Shown here one piece after another: positions 44,310 through 55,518 of a stretch of DNA of 64,000 nucleotides. The position numbers were made by a program, and so were the translations under genes. Origin of the DNA: Neurospora tetraspora (taxonomy: Eukaryota; Ascomycota; Sordariomycetes; Sordariales; Sordariaceae). The stretch covers positions 4,774,001 to 4,838,000 of the forward strand of contig NW_026944384.1 of assembly GCF_033439725.1 (NCBI RefSeq), given 5' to 3'. The notes beneath the pieces were generated by a model. It was not told the DNA's origin. It ran no database searches and saw nothing but the letters and a program-made list of their open reading frames with translations. Position 1 is the first letter of the stretch. Each line of letters begins with the position of its first letter.

Positions 44310-46355
44310 CTACTGAAACAACAACTCCCAAAGAGCGTCCTTCTCGACATAATCATGGTGAATCACATTGACCAGCCAAAGATCCTCCTTCAAGTCCTCC
44401 AACAACTTCTGGGTGTCGGAACCCTTTCCGTAGATCTTGGCCCACTCGCTCCAAATGCCAAACGCCTCCTCACTCCACGCGCGGAAGCTGACCTCCTCAA
44501 TGATGGTCGGCGTAAGGATCTCCTTGCCAGGGAACACCCCCCAGGTGACCGCATTGGTGCTGGGCTCGTGCGGCCTGCGGTCGGCCTCAGCAGTCCCGTC
44601 CGCATCGGCGGCCATTCTCGCGCGGAAGTTGACCGTGTCAGTGCTGATAAAGTCGCCGGCGGCGTTGGTGGCGTAGAAGCACACGACGTCCTTCATGTCC
44701 GGCTGCTTCAGCTTCGCTTCGAGCACCCTCCAGTCGGCGGAGGGCATGAAGAACTCGACAAAGGCCTTTTGGAAGACGAAGCCGTTCTGGGGGCCCCAGC
44801 CAAAGGTGCCGTCGTTGGAGCGCAGGCCGTTCACGGCGGGCTGGGAGGCGAGCGACCACCAGCCCTTGGAGTTGAGCTTGATCAGGCTGTCCCGGATGGC
44901 TTCCGTCTCGGCATTGAAACCCTCTTCGCTCCAGGGAATGGCGGAAAGCTCGCCCTTCAGATGACGGATGAAGATATTGTTGATATCCTCCGTGGTCTTG
45001 GGGGAGCCCCACAGCTGGAGCGCCTGGGGGACGGTGACGTGCAGGCTGACGCCGTAGCCGTCGATCTGTCCGTAGGCCGGAGATCTGGCGTCACCCCATC
45101 TACCGTTGGGGAAGTCATCCCAGGTCGCTTCACGGCCCAAGACACCCTCGCCTTCAGAGATTGCCAACGTGTTGGCTCTGGTGTTGACGGGCTCTGCCAG
45201 AAGACCGGCCTCCGAAGGCGAAGCCTCGTAATCGGGGTGCGAGGGTCTCTGGTTGGCCACAATGACCCGATCCCGCGGGTCGGAGCCAATTGAGCCCTTT
45301 CTAGTGGACAGGCCCTGGATCGAACGAGTTGGGACCGAAGACCCATTGATCATGAGTTGAGGGAAGTCCGGCAGAATGGCAGATTCGTCTTCTTCGGGCG
45401 TTCCAGGTGGTATCAGATTCGTGCGTTCGGCGATAAATGCGACGGCCTTCTCCAGGTTCAGAGTATAAAAGTGGAAGCCTCGCGGGCCTGGTGTCCTGCT
45501 CTTGATCTCCTTGATTCGCTCGATGATTTCACTGACGATTGCAACACCCTCCATCTTGACCTTCTCGTCGTCTCCCTTGACAGCATCGAGGCGGGCCATG
45601 AGAGCTGGGGGGATCTTGGCGTGGCTGAGTTTCGTCGTTCTCTTGATCATCTGGTAGCTCTGGATGGGCATAAGACCGGGGATGATCATGACGTCCTTGA
45701 AGGCGCCACTAGGGTGGTCTCGCAGGGTATTCTCGAAATGCTCGTAAGCGTCGATGTCGAAGAAGAGTTGTGTCATGATAAAATCGGCACCGGCCTGGAC
45801 TTTTTCGACGAGATAAGGGAGATCATGCTCCAAGCTCTGCTCACGAGGATGGCTCTCCTCGGCGTGGCCCTCGGGATAGGCGGCAACACCAATGCAGAAG
45901 TAGTCTCCGTGGTTCTTCTTGATATAGCGGACGAGGTCGGCGGCCCAGGTGAACTCCTCGTCATCGGTCGGTTCGGGGTCGTTCTCATCGTGGTATTCAG
46001 CAGCTCTAGGGGGATCGCCTCTGAGGGCAAGAATGTTGCGGATTCCGAGGACCTTTGCGTCCTCAAGGGTCTTGTCTATCAAGCGACGGCTCATGTTTGT
46101 GCAGGTGAGATGGAGACATGTTGTGAGGCCCAGCTCGCGTTGGCAGATTTCGGCAAGCTCGAGAGACTTTTGGGCGGTTGAACCTCCGGCGCCCCAGGTG
46201 ACGTTGACGAAAAGCGGCCTAAGTCCTCTTGCCATACGTTCGAGACGGTCGCGTAGGTTAGCAAAGCCCATAGCGGTCTTTGGAGGGAAGAACTCGAGCG
46301 AGAAGTAGTTGCTGTCGGGCGGCAAGGCCGCGACCTTGTCGGTGATCTTCTCCAT
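44310..46355 (-). CDS. met12: methylenetetrahydrofolate reductase, Met12 type
   Basis: Single-exon gene of 681 codons. The enzyme reduces 5,10-methylene-THF to 5-methyl-THF for methionine synthesis, using FAD and NAD(P)H. The N-terminal barrel (residues 1-310) has SLEFFPPKT, NVTWGAGGSTAQKSLELAE, HLTCTNMSRRLID, NILALRGDPPRAAEY, GVAAYPEGHAEES, GADFIMTQLFFD and GLMPIQSY, then GFHFYTLNLEKAV at its end. The C-terminal half (about 400-681) is the eukaryotic SAM-binding regulatory domain (NGTFGWGPQNGFVFQKAFVEFF). The SLEFFPPKT and VTWGAGG wording and the long EGHAEE loop match yeast Met12 rather than Met13, so a second, Met13-type isozyme is expected elsewhere. The start was set at MEKITDKVAAL; the frame stays open upstream but without conserved sequence. 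Confidence 0.95.
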   Translation of the reverse strand: MEKITDKVAALPPDSNYFSLEFFPPKTAMGFANLRDRLERMARGLRPLFVNVTWGAGGSTAQKSLELAEICQRELGLTTCLHLTCTNMSRRLIDKTLEDAKVLGIRNILALRGDPPRAAEYHDENDPEPTDDEEFTWAADLVRYIKKNHGDYFCIGVAAYPEGHAEESHPREQSLEHDLPYLVEKVQAGADFIMTQLFFDIDAYEHFENTLRDHPSGAFKDVMIIPGLMPIQSYQMIKRTTKLSHAKIPPALMARLDAVKGDDEKVKMEGVAIVSEIIERIKEIKSRTPGPRGFHFYTLNLEKAVAFIAERTNLIPPGTPEEDESAILPDFPQLMINGSSVPTRSIQGLSTRKGSIGSDPRDRVIVANQRPSHPDYEASPSEAGLLAEPVNTRANTLAISEGEGVLGREATWDDFPNGRWGDARSPAYGQIDGYGVSLHVTVPQALQLWGSPKTTEDINNIFIRHLKGELSAIPWSEEGFNAETEAIRDSLIKLNSKGWWSLASQPAVNGLRSNDGTFGWGPQNGFVFQKAFVEFFMPSADWRVLEAKLKQPDMKDVVCFYATNAAGDFISTDTVNFRARMAADADGTAEADRRPHEPSTNAVTWGVFPGKEILTPTIIEEVSFRAWSEEAFGIWSEWAKIYGKGSDTQKLLEDLKEDLWLVNVIHHDYVEKDALWELLFQ

Positions 46356-48931
46356 TGTGTACGGTATTGTGGGTGTTTCGGTTCTGTACGGTGATATACT
46401 GGGTATATATGTCGTTAAAATGGCCGTCGAGTGTTGAACCTCAGCGGTGGTTTGTTGGTGGTGGTTTGGTTTGGTGGTTGTGGTGTTGAAGAGTGGTGGC
46501 TCTTTGTCGTAGAAACGGCAATTACCCCTGCCGCAGGAGTTGCAGGTACAAACCGTCTCGAGTCCAGCGATTGTTGGGATGGCGGGGTCTTTCTTACTCC
46601 GCAGTCGGAGATACAGCACAGCTAACAGTAGGCAAGTACTGACTGATAAGTTGATAAAGTACCTCCCGTCGTCTTCCAGTTGCAAAGGCAGTGCGTCTGT
46701 ATAAAGCATGATACTCGGGACAAAAGTACAGAAAAAGGTCATGGAATTTACCTAGATGATAAATAAGTTGCCATGTCCCGGTCAGGTGGTCACTAAGAAA
46801 AAAATAAAGCTGCCATGTAAAAAAAACCAAAGGGGTCTTTGCCGTCTTTTCTCCAAATGGTACCTTGTCTGCCCGGGAAAGACTTTACCCCACTCCAGGG
46901 AAGCTTGTAGCGTGGGGTAGCTCGTCGAATCCCTTGGCTTCTTTGGCTCCCTGACGTAGGCGGCCCTTTGAAGCGGCTAATGGTCGCGGTGATAGCGCGT
47001 TCCGTTGCAAATGTGGAGAACGGCAGTTCTGTTTGCGCCGCCGAGATGCGCTGAGGCAACCCGACACGAACATCACATCAAAGACATCAAAGCATATTAG
47101 TAATAACACGTCGTCGCCTTCAATCAAGATTGGATGGAGTATTGAGCTGAGAGAAGGTAAAGGGATATCTTACAATGAAAGTTTCCCCATACTAAGAGCA
47201 CTCACCGAACGCGCCTGCCTCTGTCGGCCTACTCACTACACGAGAGGATACACACATCGTCTGCCACCATCCTCCTTCCTTGTGATCAAGACCTCTTCAT
47301 GTTTCATCCGAGTCAGTTGCTACGTCTGCCCAAGTCAGTACAAGGTCGGTCCTATCCGGTCTGGGCTCTTCGAAAGCGCGACCGTGTTTCTGTAGGGATC
47401 TGGAGAAGCAGCCGAGTTAGCCTCGAGCAACACAAAGCTACGGAAATTGAAAATCGAATTTGATGTATCGCAAATTTCAGAATATGAATGCCATATCGAC
47501 TCCTCATATTCAACCCATGACGTTGGACCCTCGCCCGTGTCGCAAAAGCAACACGGACGGGTTCCGTCATTGTTGAATCGGTTTACCGGATGATGTTCGT
47601 ATCATCATGAACGCGCATTGGGCCGCAGAAAACGAGAGGCACACTGGGACTTACCATTCGTAAATCCGAGGATCATATTATCAACACTGGATGGAGATAC
47701 GTACAATGGATGCGATGCACACACATTACAGGGTACGGTCTCGAACCATAGTTTCATCCTGACGGCAATGAGCAGGATACCGAGTACAACTACCAGCAGC
47801 GAGCCAGAAACAACATTGTAGTATAGTAATAGGAAATGTCCGGATCTTGCTTCAGGTCATCACCGCATCATGGACGCCGCGCAAATGGGGCTCTCGTGAT
47901 GATGGTTTTAAGCAAGGGCAATTTAGAGGAGTTCTTCTTGACTTTCACAATCCGTATCGTCGGTCGCGCGGAAGCGATCAGGTGCAGCCCAACGGTGATT
48001 TTATGGATTTGTGGTCGTGGTTGTGAAGAAGAAAAAGAGAAGGAAAGGGGAACGAAATTCGTCGCGCCATTTTGACTTGAAATCTTGCACGTTCCACGGG
48101 CGGGTCTGCACTTACTGCCACCACTCACCGCCCATAACGTTGCTGCACTGCGCGGACCACTTCGCTCTCGGTCGCTGCCACCGGCACTGGCCAGTGGCAC
48201 AGTAGTCGTCGGTCGCAGGCGGGCGCCCACTGTTCGCCTCGGGGCAGGTCAAGATTTGTTCTTCCTTTTTCACGATTTCCGAATTCCATCCACTCCATCG
48301 ATCTGATCCAACGTCCCAAAGCAAAACCTCCAAAACCCGTCATTCCACCTCGCCCACCAACCAATCCTATTCAACCACCATCTATCATCCCAAAGCCCAA
48401 ATTCCCGTCCACGTCGGATCGACCTGCTCGCCTCTGCAATCCAGGAACGCCTGCACCTGCACTCGCCTGTCCCCGTCCTCGATACCCTCTTAGACCTCAC
48501 CATCAGATACTACTGAGACAGTGACGAGACGGATTGACTAGTAATCGTCGTCACTGCAAGATATTGCCCGCCGCCCTCGAGGTCGAAAGGTCTCACCCTA
48601 TCACGAATTCCCGTCTACCACCGCTACGGCCCCAGGCTGCCAGATCCTTACCTGACATCATTTGCACTACCGCTCCTACTATTACCACCAACTCCGTCAT
48701 CCTTTCTCGTCGCCGCTGCCGCCCCTGTGCCTGCTCCCGCGACGACTCGAAGACCACTATACGCCGGCTTTCCGCATAATTACAGGCTAGCTTTTCTTGC
48801 AGTACGGCATCTGAAGAATTGCTTGCGCCGACGCTCACTGTGTTGCATTAGTCTTCCGGTGACGAGTATTCTTACATTCCCTTTTTCCTTCTTTTCTGTC
48901 GTTCGTCGAGTTTTTGGTTCCCGACTTCTCC
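46356..48931. other. divergent intergenic region, MTHFR and eIF4E class II
   Basis: 2.6 kb with no gene that I can support. The pyrimidine-rich 48250-48930 stretch is probably promoter and leader of the eIF4E-like gene. Short frames on both strands lack domains. Confidence 0.35.
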
Positions 48932-50248
48932 ATGGATACCAACCTATGGAGTCGCCGTACCAAGTGAGTGTCAAGTTTTTTGCGTTTTACCCCAGCACTT
49001 CCTTCCCCTCTACCTACCCCCCCTCCCCGTTCCCCCCTGCCGCCGCGAGGTCGATCAAACATGGCTATAAACGGAAATCAACTCAACACATCCCGAACCG
49101 TTGACTGACATGCCCTTGTTTGCTCTCATAGCTCGAGCAAGCTCTCATTGCAAACACCTGGATCCGGCGGCCCGGTCGATAATTCGTCTTCACGCACATT
49201 CTCCAAGCGATTCGGCGGTGATAGCTCGTCGCACGGAAAGACCAACCCCTTCAACTCTATAACTACCCCGGGCGGGCTGGTGTCGCCCACGGCCGGCGCT
49301 TCCAGCGCTTTCGGCCTTGGGTCTGGCGCATTCGCCTCGTTCGGTTCGGCCAAGACCCCCAAGTCTACCGGCAACCCGTTCGAGACCACCCTTATCGGTC
49401 ATTCCGCAAAGACACCCTCTGCTGAGAAATCTAGCAAGGAGGGCGGCCTGAGCGGCAAGACCGTCGGGAAGACTGCCTCCAGCGCCTCTCTTGCCGATGC
49501 CAACAAGAGGGCCCAGGGCGCAGTGTCCAACTCCCCGAGTTCGGGCCTAAATCACCAGCTGCGCGACAGCTGGGTCTTCTGGTATCGGCCCCCCATCTCG
49601 AAGGCCAACGGCTTCATCGAGTACGAGAAGACTCTGCACCCTATCGCCACCTGCGAGACGGCTGAGCAGTTCTTCGCTGTCTACCAACACCTCAAGCGCC
49701 CCTCGGGTCTGCCGCTGGTGTCTGACTATCACCTGTTCAAGAAAGGAATTCGGCCAATATGGGAGGACGAAGAGAACAAGAACGGAGGAAAGTGGATTGT
49801 GCGCCTGCGCAAGGGTGTTGCCGATCGCTACTGGGAGGACATTCTGCTGGCTCTGATCGGTGACCAGTTTGGCGACGCCAGCGACGATGTTTGCGGCATT
49901 GTCCTCAGTGTTCGGAATGGCGAGGATATTCTCAGTATCTGGGCTCGGGCTAATGGCCAGCGGGTCCTGAAGATTCGGTAGGTTTTCACTCATTGATTTC
50001 GGATAGTCACTCTAGAGATCTTGGGCTAACTTTGGCTAAACAGTGAAACTATGCGCCGGACCCTCTCATTCCCCTCCGAGACCAAGGTGGAATGGAAGAG
50101 TCACGACTCGAGCATTCAGCAGCGCACTGCCATTGAGGAGTCGCGTCGCGAAAAGGCGCACAACCGTGACCATAACCAGGGCGACAAGCGGACCACCAAC
50201 AGACAGCAGCAGCAGACGGATAGCCGCCCGCAGCCTCTGAATACCTAG
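48932..50248 (+). CDS. eIF4E family cap-binding protein, class II (4EHP-like)
   Basis: Three exons join to 360 codons: 48932-48963, 49132-49977 and 50044-50248. A long Ser/Gly-rich disordered N-terminus (about 140 residues) precedes the eIF4E fold: LRDSWVFWYRPP, IEYEKTLHPIATCETAEQFFAVYQHL, DYHLFKKGIRPIWEDEENKNGGKW and DDVCGIVLSVRNGEDILSIW. The second cap-stacking tryptophan (in RPIWEDEEN) is present. The first, equivalent to human Trp56, aligns with Tyr in IEYEKTLHPI, as in class II proteins such as 4EHP. Those bind cap but poorly recruit eIF4G and usually repress translation. A Gln/Arg-rich tail follows. The class is inferred from this substitution; the family is certain. Confidence 0.92.
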
Positions 50249-50974
50249 GCGCGGTTCGACGCGACGTCTATTCCGTCAATTTCCACCGTGCGGCGATTCG
50301 CATTATCTAGATTCTGAAGGCAATAACGTTACAGGACGTGTTAAGCGCGCGTCGGACATGGAGCGTTTTGAGATCAGGCGCTACCTTCGTACCCTCCGTA
50401 CTTCTTTAAAGTAAGACATATGTACAGTATCCAAACGAAAAAGCAGCAGCAAGCATGCGTTATTGAGTTTTGGGCAACCCTTTTCGGTAGAAGCGGAAAA
50501 GAGGTGGTCCTTGGATTGGGGACGGTTGTTTCCCTCTTCCTTCTACTGCACCTTTTTACTTGAACTTCAATTTACCCGCACGGCGTATCATTTTGATGGG
50601 ATCATGGCGGGTTTGGAACGGGGTTAAAGGTCGGATGGATGAATGGAAGGCTGGATTAAATGGGATGGAATCTTGACGTGGACTAGGCTGAGCGAAATAT
50701 CATAACCTGTGCATGCTTGCTGGCGGTATGGTTCATTGTCCTTTTGAGCGTGTGTAACAGTACTCGGCAGGTGGTGAAGCATGGGGTATATCGGATATCT
50801 GGTTAAGCAGTTGATCGCGGCGTTAGGCTTAAAATGCCCATTGTGTATTGACTTCGCGTACATGCCTTTTCATTCGTACGGGCATGAATTACACCTATGT
50901 TCATTCAAGAGCCCCTGCTCAATTATCAAGTGTCTTCTTTTGACCTCTTCCTACCCACTCGCATGATCCGATCA
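50249..50974. other. convergent spacer
   Basis: 726 bp between the eIF4E-like and Sad1 stop codons. No gene or repeat is seen. Confidence 0.3.
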
Positions 50975-52651
50975 TCACGCCTTCCCCTTCCCCTTGCCCG
51001 GAGGAGGTTCCCTCCTCCTCTCCCAAATCTGCAAATAACTCTCACTCAAATACAACAACTCGCTCCGCACCTTATCCACAAACAAATCCTGCGCCACCAC
51101 CCACTCATCCGTCGCCTTATCCCTCAACTGCACCTTCCACGTCTTCCTCTCCTCCCCCACACTATCCGCCACGTCCTCCTTGTTTCTAACCGCCTCATGC
51201 ACCACGTTCGCTACCAGATCATACCAGATCGGCTCCCCGTGTTGATGGGAATTCGGATCCGGCTCCACGTAAGGGCTAACGTCCAGGTTGCGCGCGTCAA
51301 AAGTAACGATCGTCGGGTTTCTTTCGGAGACGAACTTGTTCTTGCTGAACCTTTTGATGTGGAACACCAGAAAGGGGGGCAGGGGGTGTTGAAGTCGGTA
51401 CCGCTTGCGCTGCGCGTTGAGTTCTTGGGCGGTCACGCCGTTGTACTTGGCCAGGATCGTGGTCAGGGGCACTTGCGGGATGATGTTGCGTTCTTGTTCG
51501 TCTTGGAACAGGGGCGCGGGGGGCAGGTCTAAAGTCAAAAGTAGGAAGCGGTTGGTAGAGGACTGCACGTCGGCGGCTTCTTCGAAGCGTAGTCGGTCGT
51601 GCACTTGGTCGGCGCGCGCGGTGATGGCTTGCGATTCGACTTTGAGTTTTCCCTGGAAGATGTGCTGGATGACGGAGGAGTGCGGTTTGGACTTGGAGCC
51701 GCCGAGCCCGAGGTGGAGGTGGTTGAGGAACCAGGAGAGGAACTCGACCGGGTCGGATTGTTGCGTGAGGGTGAACTTTTTGTTGGAGCGGAGGGAGATT
51801 TCCTGGAGGAGCTCGTGGGGGGAGACGTGCGACTTGAAGGCGCGCGGGTTCCAGATCTTGCGGAAGAGAATCGAGGTGCGCTTGACTAGTTCGGGCGCGT
51901 TGGAGAAGTCTTCGAGCAGGAAGAAGTTGCGCAGGGGGGAGACGTGTGATAAAGCTTGCACGATCACGTTCAGGTAGTCGTTCTCCTTGATGTTGTTCAT
52001 GCCCACGAACCCCGGCGTATATTCCTTCCCCGCGAGCGTGCGCGACACGTGCGGCTTGCGGTCCAGGTCCAGCACCTCCTGGCGCGTGTAGCGCGGGTCC
52101 GAGACGTACTTGATGTCGTCGAGCGATTTGGACTTGACTTCGTAGCCCTCCGGTAGCACGTAGACCTTTTGGGTGCTCATGTTGATGTACACGTGGTGGC
52201 CCTCGTCGAGCGCGTGGAAGTAGGCGTGCGACTTGGGCCCGCGACCCTGGAAGTACTTGCCGCATACGAGGCACGCGTACACGTTGATGTTGGAGAGACT
52301 GATGGAACATAGCTTCTCGAAGTCAAAGTCGAGAACGTTGCGGTCGATTGTGTCGAGGTAGAGGTCGTCGTAGCCTTCTGTTGGGGCGGCTTGTCGGATT
52401 GGCGCTTTCTCCTCAACCTCCTCGCCGGCCTCCAGGTCGTCATCCTCCTCGTCTTTTACTTCGTTGTTGTTGTTTTCGCCATTGGTCTGTTCCGCCTTCT
52501 CCTCATTTGATCCTTCGCGTGTTTCGGCACCATTCTCGATCGCGCTTGCTGGAGTGAGACTTTTGTTGTAATCATCGTTTCTTGACTTCTTCGAAGCTGG
52601 CGAGTCCACGGCGTCGAAGGCCTCTTCCGCTGGGCGTTTGAGGTTCGACAT
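50975..52651 (-). CDS. sad1: U4/U6.U5 tri-snRNP factor Sad1/USP39 (inactive ubiquitin-protease fold)
   Basis: Single-exon gene of 558 codons. An acidic N-terminus (about 1-95) is followed by a zinc-finger UBP domain (Cys115, Cys127, Cys130, then His142, His146 and His152/153 in SHAYFHALDEGHH). Next is a USP fold in which the Cys box reads GFVGMNNIKENDYLN: the nucleophilic cysteine of GNTCY is Asp225, so no protease activity is expected. The later USP blocks (DPVEFLSWFLNHLH; PFLVFHIKRFSKNKF) are conserved. Sad1/USP39 stabilises the tri-snRNP and is needed for pre-mRNA splicing in the nucleus. Length and order fit the family, and the basic KGKGKA end may help nuclear location. Confidence 0.96.
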   Translation of the reverse strand: MSNLKRPAEEAFDAVDSPASKKSRNDDYNKSLTPASAIENGAETREGSNEEKAEQTNGENNNNEVKDEEDDDLEAGEEVEEKAPIRQAAPTEGYDDLYLDTIDRNVLDFDFEKLCSISLSNINVYACLVCGKYFQGRGPKSHAYFHALDEGHHVYINMSTQKVYVLPEGYEVKSKSLDDIKYVSDPRYTRQEVLDLDRKPHVSRTLAGKEYTPGFVGMNNIKENDYLNVIVQALSHVSPLRNFFLLEDFSNAPELVKRTSILFRKIWNPRAFKSHVSPHELLQEISLRSNKKFTLTQQSDPVEFLSWFLNHLHLGLGGSKSKPHSSVIQHIFQGKLKVESQAITARADQVHDRLRFEEAADVQSSTNRFLLLTLDLPPAPLFQDEQERNIIPQVPLTTILAKYNGVTAQELNAQRKRYRLQHPLPPFLVFHIKRFSKNKFVSERNPTIVTFDARNLDVSPYVEPDPNSHQHGEPIWYDLVANVVHEAVRNKEDVADSVGEERKTWKVQLRDKATDEWVVAQDLFVDKVRSELLYLSESYLQIWERRREPPPGKGKGKA

Positions 52652-53044
52652 TGTGAACGGTTGATGATGGTTAAGTTGAGGGTGACTACCACTCTTAGCT
52701 GGATGTATTTCGTCTCGTCGTGCTGCCGTAGAAAATAGGATGAATGGGCCTAATAGTGCTGTTGGATGTTCAGTGTGGTGTAAAGCTAAAATTCTGGGAA
52801 AGTTTCGAGGTCAAGTTGATCAATGGCACGACACCGTCAACACGAAGCGAAGCCCATCCCGGCTGCTACGCAGCGCACTAGCGAATGGATGTGACGCTGA
52901 AACCGCCCCACAAGAGCTCCAGTTGCCTGCCGGGTGGGACCTGTGCTCCGGCAAACAAGCCGGCATCTGCCGGACCACCTCCGCCCCGCCGACACAACCC
53001 CACTTTTCCCGCCTTCAATCCGTCACATCTTCCGCCCAAGTGTC
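52652..53044. promoter_or_regulatory. Sad1 upstream region
   Basis: 393 bp between the Sad1 start codon and the MITE-like element. No motif stands out. Confidence 0.3.
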
Positions 53045-53359
53045 AGGGCGTGTTTGTCTCCCCTGAAATGGCCTTCTGAAGTGGGTTTTCTGAAATGGTT
53101 TTCAGAAAGGTTGCACGGACCATCCTGAAATTCAGAATTCGGTTCAGAAACGCTCCTTCGGGATTGAATGTTGGACTCTGAAATTGGGGAGTTTGATGAA
53201 AGATGATTGGCCACAAATCGAAAGTGGGACTCAGAATTTCAGAACGGGGATTTGTGGAGCAATTTCAGTACTGAATTGTTCAGAGGTTTCCAAACAGCAC
53301 TCTGAAAAAACGGCTCTGAACACTTCAGAGCCCGATTTCAGGGGAGACAAACACGCCCT
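53045..53359. mobile_element. MITE-like element with 25-bp perfect inverted ends and dense TCTGAA repeats
   Basis: A 315-bp non-coding element. Positions 53045-53069 (AGGGCGTGTTTGTCTCC onward) are the exact reverse complement of 53335-53359. The inside contains about 16 CTGAA/TTCAG pentamers on both strands, 11 of them the longer TCTGAA/TTCAGA, where fewer than one CTGAA is expected by chance. Dense subterminal motifs and AGGG ends are features of hAT-like and related DNA transposons, whose transposases bind such repeats. I found no clear target-site duplication in the flanks, so the superfamily is open. It is unrelated to the TA-target MITE at 17 and 21 kb. Confidence 0.85.
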
Positions 53360-53634
53360 CACTCTTACAAGAATCTACTCCGGTTATCCATTACATAACA
53401 AATCATTGAGCGGAACACATTTCCTGACTGAGACGGTTTCAAGATGCCCAGAGAGGTTCTGATCTGGTATCATGAACGGATTGTGTAATATTCTTTGGTG
53501 TATGCCAGAAGGGTCGACGTCTATCAACGGTCTCCTCGCGGACGCTTTGTCTATCCCTAGTTATCCATGCCCGCCTCTTGAGCCTTTCATTTCTATTCCG
53601 TCCGAGCCAGCCAAGTCTACATCACAAGGCAGTC

Positions 53635-55518
53635 CTAAGCCGTTGTGCGCTCGTCCACTTCCGCGCGAGCATTCCTGGTGATGCCCTCACTAGGGAAAGT
53701 TGCTGCCGTCGCAGGCTCCGCAAGGTCATCGTGGTTCATTCCTGGCTCCATCTGTCTTTCCATTTCCTCCTCAACACGTTCGGCCTCTTCGGCCTCTTGG
53801 GCCGTGGTCTCACCGGACTGCAATCCAGCCTCACTAGGACCAGATTCTGCGCCCATGCCGATGATGTTGATCCACCTCCAGGCCTCGATCGACCCAGGCG
53901 ATTTCTTCTCGCCGTTCTTTTCCTCTTTAATGTCTCCCTCATTGCCCTTGGCAAGTTTCTTCTCAAGAATGGCCTTATCCTGGTGTATGCCTCCATCGAC
54001 GCCCTTTTTCTCCTTCTTGAGTTCAATATTCTCCTCGGTTCCGCCTTCCACAAGGTCACCGTACCAGGTTCTCGCAACACTGACCCCGTTCTCTCTCAGG
54101 AACTGCAGAATAGCGCGCGTATTCAGCCGGAGAATCCGCTCCGGCTGCTCCCCATTAAAGATTTTCTTTACTGCCCACGGGAACAGCACGCCAAAGTCAC
54201 TCTGATTGAGATGGGCGCTATTCTGGACATAGAAAACGCTCGGCTCGCTGAGCTTTGTTGCTGAACCCTTCTTTTTCTTGGCACCTGGTCTCTCGAACGC
54301 CGTCTGAGAAACGAACTTGGCCGAAGGGTCCGGGGACACAATTCGTGCTGTGCTGTGCATGTTCTCCTTCCATTTGTAGAACGCCTCGGACTCGATGGCC
54401 AGGATGCCGTTGCCACCGACAGGAGAGGCAGCGGTTGGAGAATACGCGGGGAGCGGCAAGTTGAAGAGAGGGGCGGAGGCGGCCGAAAGAATAGGGAAAC
54501 ACCACATGTCGAGGAGGAAGGTCGGTGTGTTTTCGGTGATCTGACGACGGATGGCGGAGTTTTCCACTGGCCTGAACAGAGGGTTATCCCACTTGGCGAT
54601 GTCCGGATGGTCTGCATAGTATGTGCTCTTGAGCACCTGAACTACGGTCGCAGAACCGAAAGAGTGTCCGCCAAAGATCATCTTGCCAGGCTCATGCACA
54701 TCAAGTCGTTCAGTAAACTGATACAGAGCCGACAGCGGGGTGGGACTCGGGGTGCTGAGGTTGGCCTTGATGATGTCGTTGTCGCCAAGGTCAATCCGGT
54801 GGATCGCTTCCATGAGAAGTCCTATTTCCCATGCGCGGATTCGGATCTGCGTCTCACGTTTGGCCCAAACTTCGGGGGTGTGGACGTGCTCGATGCGAAG
54901 ACAGCGTACGATATGCGACGACTTGGGGTCCTTGGGATCGCGGATTACGGATATGGCTGCGCTGGCATCCCGATGTTCGGGGCAGAACACCACCATGCCA
55001 TGAGACGCTAGGGATCCGGCAATATGACTGTAGGCATTCCGACTACCGCCGAGTCCGTGAGAGAAGAGAACCGTTGGCCATCGAGATTGCGGATTGCCAG
55101 CCGACTGAGGAGGTAAGAGCGTAGCATTTGCGTGAACCGGGATTTTGATGTAATGAAGATGCCTGGGCAAGAATCTGGATACAAAGTCAGCTAAATCTGA
55201 TTGTTAGTGATACGGGTGATGGGGTACTGACGATAGAACGGATGCGACTCTGGAACTCAGCCCAAGAAACTGGCTATAAGCCCAAACAGCGAGACGCTGA
55301 GGAGGCGGGAGCCAGGTAATGCCTTCATTGTTCGTGTCAGGAGTAGCGGGATAGAATATCCTGAACTGAATGGTGTGGATGTGATCAGCTTCGTTTGGGG
55401 TTGCGCTCACAGAGCCAATCTCCGATATTGGGATTTCGACGTCTACAGCGCCCACTTTGTAGGGCCCCGTATACTCTGGAAATGCCGGGACAATGCTCGG
55501 CAGGAAAGAGAAGACCAT
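53635..55518 (-). CDS. platelet-activating-factor acetylhydrolase-like serine lipase (PAF-AH II family)
   Basis: Two exons join to 608 codons: 55518-55232 and 55174-53635, with a 57-bp intron. An alpha/beta hydrolase of the plasma/type II PAF acetylhydrolase family, which removes short or oxidised acyl chains from phospholipids. Visible parts: YTGPYKVGAVDVEIP near the N-terminus, the oxyanion region PTVLFSHGLGGSRNAYSH, the nucleophile elbow GGHSFGSA (Ser267), the acid in FLLDMWCFP (Asp318) and the histidine in QNSAHLNQSDF (His417). The C-terminal 130 residues are Glu/Lys-rich and disordered, beyond the usual family length. No signal peptide is seen, so a cytosolic location is likely. The donor GTCAGT is unusual but the join restores the fold. 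Confidence 0.9.

Noticed and set aside
44355-45293. 312-codon plus-strand frame over MTHFR
   Set aside because: Antisense shadow of a strongly conserved enzyme.
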